Of a stretch of DNA of 64,000 nt, positions 62,911-64,000 are shown one piece after another. Position 1 is the stretch's first letter; each line of letters begins with the position of its first letter. This DNA is from QWHO01 sp021404945 (GTDB lineage: Bacteria > Vulcanimicrobiota > Xenobia > Xenobiales > QWHO01): assembly GCA_963169765.1 (NCBI GenBank), contig CAUJEN010000006.1:1-64000 (forward strand), in the 5' to 3' direction. The position numbers and the translations under genes were made by a program. A model generated the notes under the pieces. That model saw nothing but the letters and a program-made list of their open reading frames with translations, was not told the origin of the DNA and made no database searches.

Positions 62911-64000
62911 TTACTCGCCTGTCCTCCAGGCATTGCCCTGGCGAACCGCCCGACCCTCGCGCTCGAGCTTGAGCAGATGAGCCAGCAGGGACCTGCGGGC
63001 CAGCTCCGCCGCCGGTCCCTGCACGTCGGCGTAGGCCCGCCCTAGAAGCTCGGGCAGCGAGCCCGGCAGGGCCTGCAGCACCTTGCGCTCGCGCTCCAGG
63101 CGGTGAGCCAGGAGTTTGCCCGGCAGGTCCGAGCCGGGGCCGAAGGGCGGGCCGTGGGCACTGACGATCAGGCGTGGCGACAGGGCCCGAATCCGCTCCA
63201 GGCTGGTCAGGTAGACGGCCATGTCGCCCCCGTCCTCGGGGTCAATCAGGATGGTCCCGTAACCCGCCGTCAGATCCCCCGCCAGCAAAAGGCCGCGCCC
63301 CTGGTGCCAGAGGCTGAGGTGCCCGGGGGCGTGACCCGGAGTGTGCAGAGCCACCCAGTCACCCCAGCGTTCGCCCTCCTCCACCAGCCGGTCCACCGCA
63401 AAACTGAGGCGGCGAGCCGTCTCCGGGTGGGCCGCCAGGGGCAATCCCCAGCTACGCGCCGCCAGGGCGCCGGCCACATGGTCAGGGTGGTGATGGGTGA
63501 GCAATACCTCGCTCACCGGGAACTCGTCCAGGGCCTGGCGCAGGCGCTCCAACTCGCCCGACAGGGCCGATCCCGGGTCGACCAGCACCGACCCCGCCAG
63601 GCACGTCATGGTGGCCCGGGCCGGGGGCAGCGTGGCGCTCTCCTGCGTCAGACAGCGCAACACCGGTGAGAGCGGGATGGTAGGGCCCGGGACGCCCGTG
63701 CCGTGAGGCATCTCCTCCAGCAGCGCCGCCGCCTCTCGGGGAGACCGCGCCAACAAGGTCTCCAGGGCCGACAGCGTGGGGGCCACCAGAAAGATGGAGC
63801 CTTCCCGCCAGGCCTGCAGCGCCTCCTCCACGGCCCACCAGCGCCCCCCGCTGGCCTCACCCGGCCAGACCTCGGGCTCCTCCTCGTCGGTCAGCTCGAG
63901 CAGAAAGAACTGAGTACGAAAACGACGCGGCATGTAGGGCGGCGTGATGCGCACCCCGGCCTTGATGAAGCGCGAGGCGTCCAGCCTCTCTAGCCTGGCG
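62911..64000 (-). CDS. NUDIX - metallo-beta-lactamase fusion (5' end outside window)
   Basis: The frame is open to the right edge with no start required before it (LDASRFIKAGVRITPPYMPR is readable upstream of GTG 63954), so the gene begins beyond 64000. Visible residues 1-~110 are the C-terminal half of a NUDIX-type domain (PRRFRTQFFLLELTDEEEPE, SGGRWWAVEEALQAWREGSI). The MBL domain follows: LLTHHHPDHVAGALAARSWG (HxHxDH variant HHHPDH), ALHTPGHAPGHLSLWHQGRG, GLLLAGDLTAGYGTILIDPE and RLIVSAHGPPFGPGSDLPG. A LACTB2-type winged C-terminus ends it (RRSLLAHLLKLEREGRAVRQ). Hydrolytic activity on a nucleotide or thioester is probable; substrate unknown. Confidence 0.85.
   Translation of the reverse strand, partial: ARLERLDASRFIKAGVRITPPYMPRRFRTQFFLLELTDEEEPEVWPGEASGGRWWAVEEALQAWREGSIFLVAPTLSALETLLARSPREAAALLEEMPHGTGVPGPTIPLSPVLRCLTQESATLPPARATMTCLAGSVLVDPGSALSGELERLRQALDEFPVSEVLLTHHHPDHVAGALAARSWGLPLAAHPETARRLSFAVDRLVEEGERWGDWVALHTPGHAPGHLSLWHQGRGLLLAGDLTAGYGTILIDPEDGGDMAVYLTSLERIRALSPRLIVSAHGPPFGPGSDLPGKLLAHRLERERKVLQALPGSLPELLGRAYADVQGPAAELARRSLLAHLLKLEREGRAVRQGNAWRTGE

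Overview
The window is a GC-rich, densely coded bacterial chromosome segment. Genes frequently overlap by 4 bp (ATGA, GTGA or TTGA), and long antisense open frames are the shadows expected at this GC content. Nothing here fixes the taxon. The features that point to an uncultivated, deep-branching phylum are: a DAHP synthase/prephenate dehydratase fusion, a PafA-type phosphatase, a P-II protein without the uridylylation tyrosine, several repeat-rich proteins without named families, and many genes whose -10 box (TANNNT) lies only 3-10 nt before the start codon. The last point implies common leaderless transcription, as reported for Deinococcus and actinobacteria. An assignment to Eremiobacterota/Xenobia-like or Myxococcota-like bacteria would be a guess.

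Layout. (1) 1-6.4 kb is accessory DNA: the end of a replication-initiator-like gene, a RelE/XRE toxin-antitoxin pair with a palindromic operator, a two-gene unit ending in a ribbon-helix-helix protein, a serine resolvase, a HEPN protein coupled to a multidomain HTH-nucleotidyltransferase protein, an unknown 282-aa gene with a strong operator/promoter, and a DUF2442 gene. (2) 6.4-13.4 kb: STAS, phosphoribosyltransferase and tandem universal-stress protein, PafA-like alkaline phosphatase coupled to ligA, and a double LOG-family protein. (3) 13.4-27.9 kb: GH30 glycosidase, a lipoprotein-like protein with eight 48-residue repeats, two paralogous cysteine-cluster proteins, a CHASE2 adenylate cyclase coupled to an exported FecR-like protein, intracellular PHA depolymerase, and an 878-aa helical-repeat protein. 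(4) 28.0-29.7 kb: tRNA fragments and a decayed integrative element lying between a 53-bp duplication of the 3' half of tRNA-fMet, with a DUF433/DUF5615 pair and an integrase stump. (5) 29.8-45.1 kb: AAA/DUF4143 ATPase, GlpQ-GlgX, a PIN remnant, DUF1269, a TolB-like propeller, the DAHPS-PDT fusion, a TPR protein, a calpain-like cysteine-peptidase candidate and an AbiEii-like nucleotidyltransferase pair. (6) 45.1-64 kb: a STAND ATPase followed by an esterase, amtB-glnK, a molybdopterin oxidoreductase, an M64 peptidase, thiolase, FabZ, a Ntn-hydrolase asparaginase, prolyl oligopeptidase, a two-gene unknown module, a methyltransferase, subtilase and a NUDIX-MBL protein cut by the right edge.

Best candidates for something undescribed: the HEPN plus HTH-NTase fusion next to a resolvase (2.9-4.7 kb), the STAND ATPase-esterase unit (45.1-49.3 kb), the poly-GAPQG cysteine-peptidase-like protein with its companion (41.9-44.4 kb), the repeat lipoprotein, and the tRNA half-genes near 28.0 kb.
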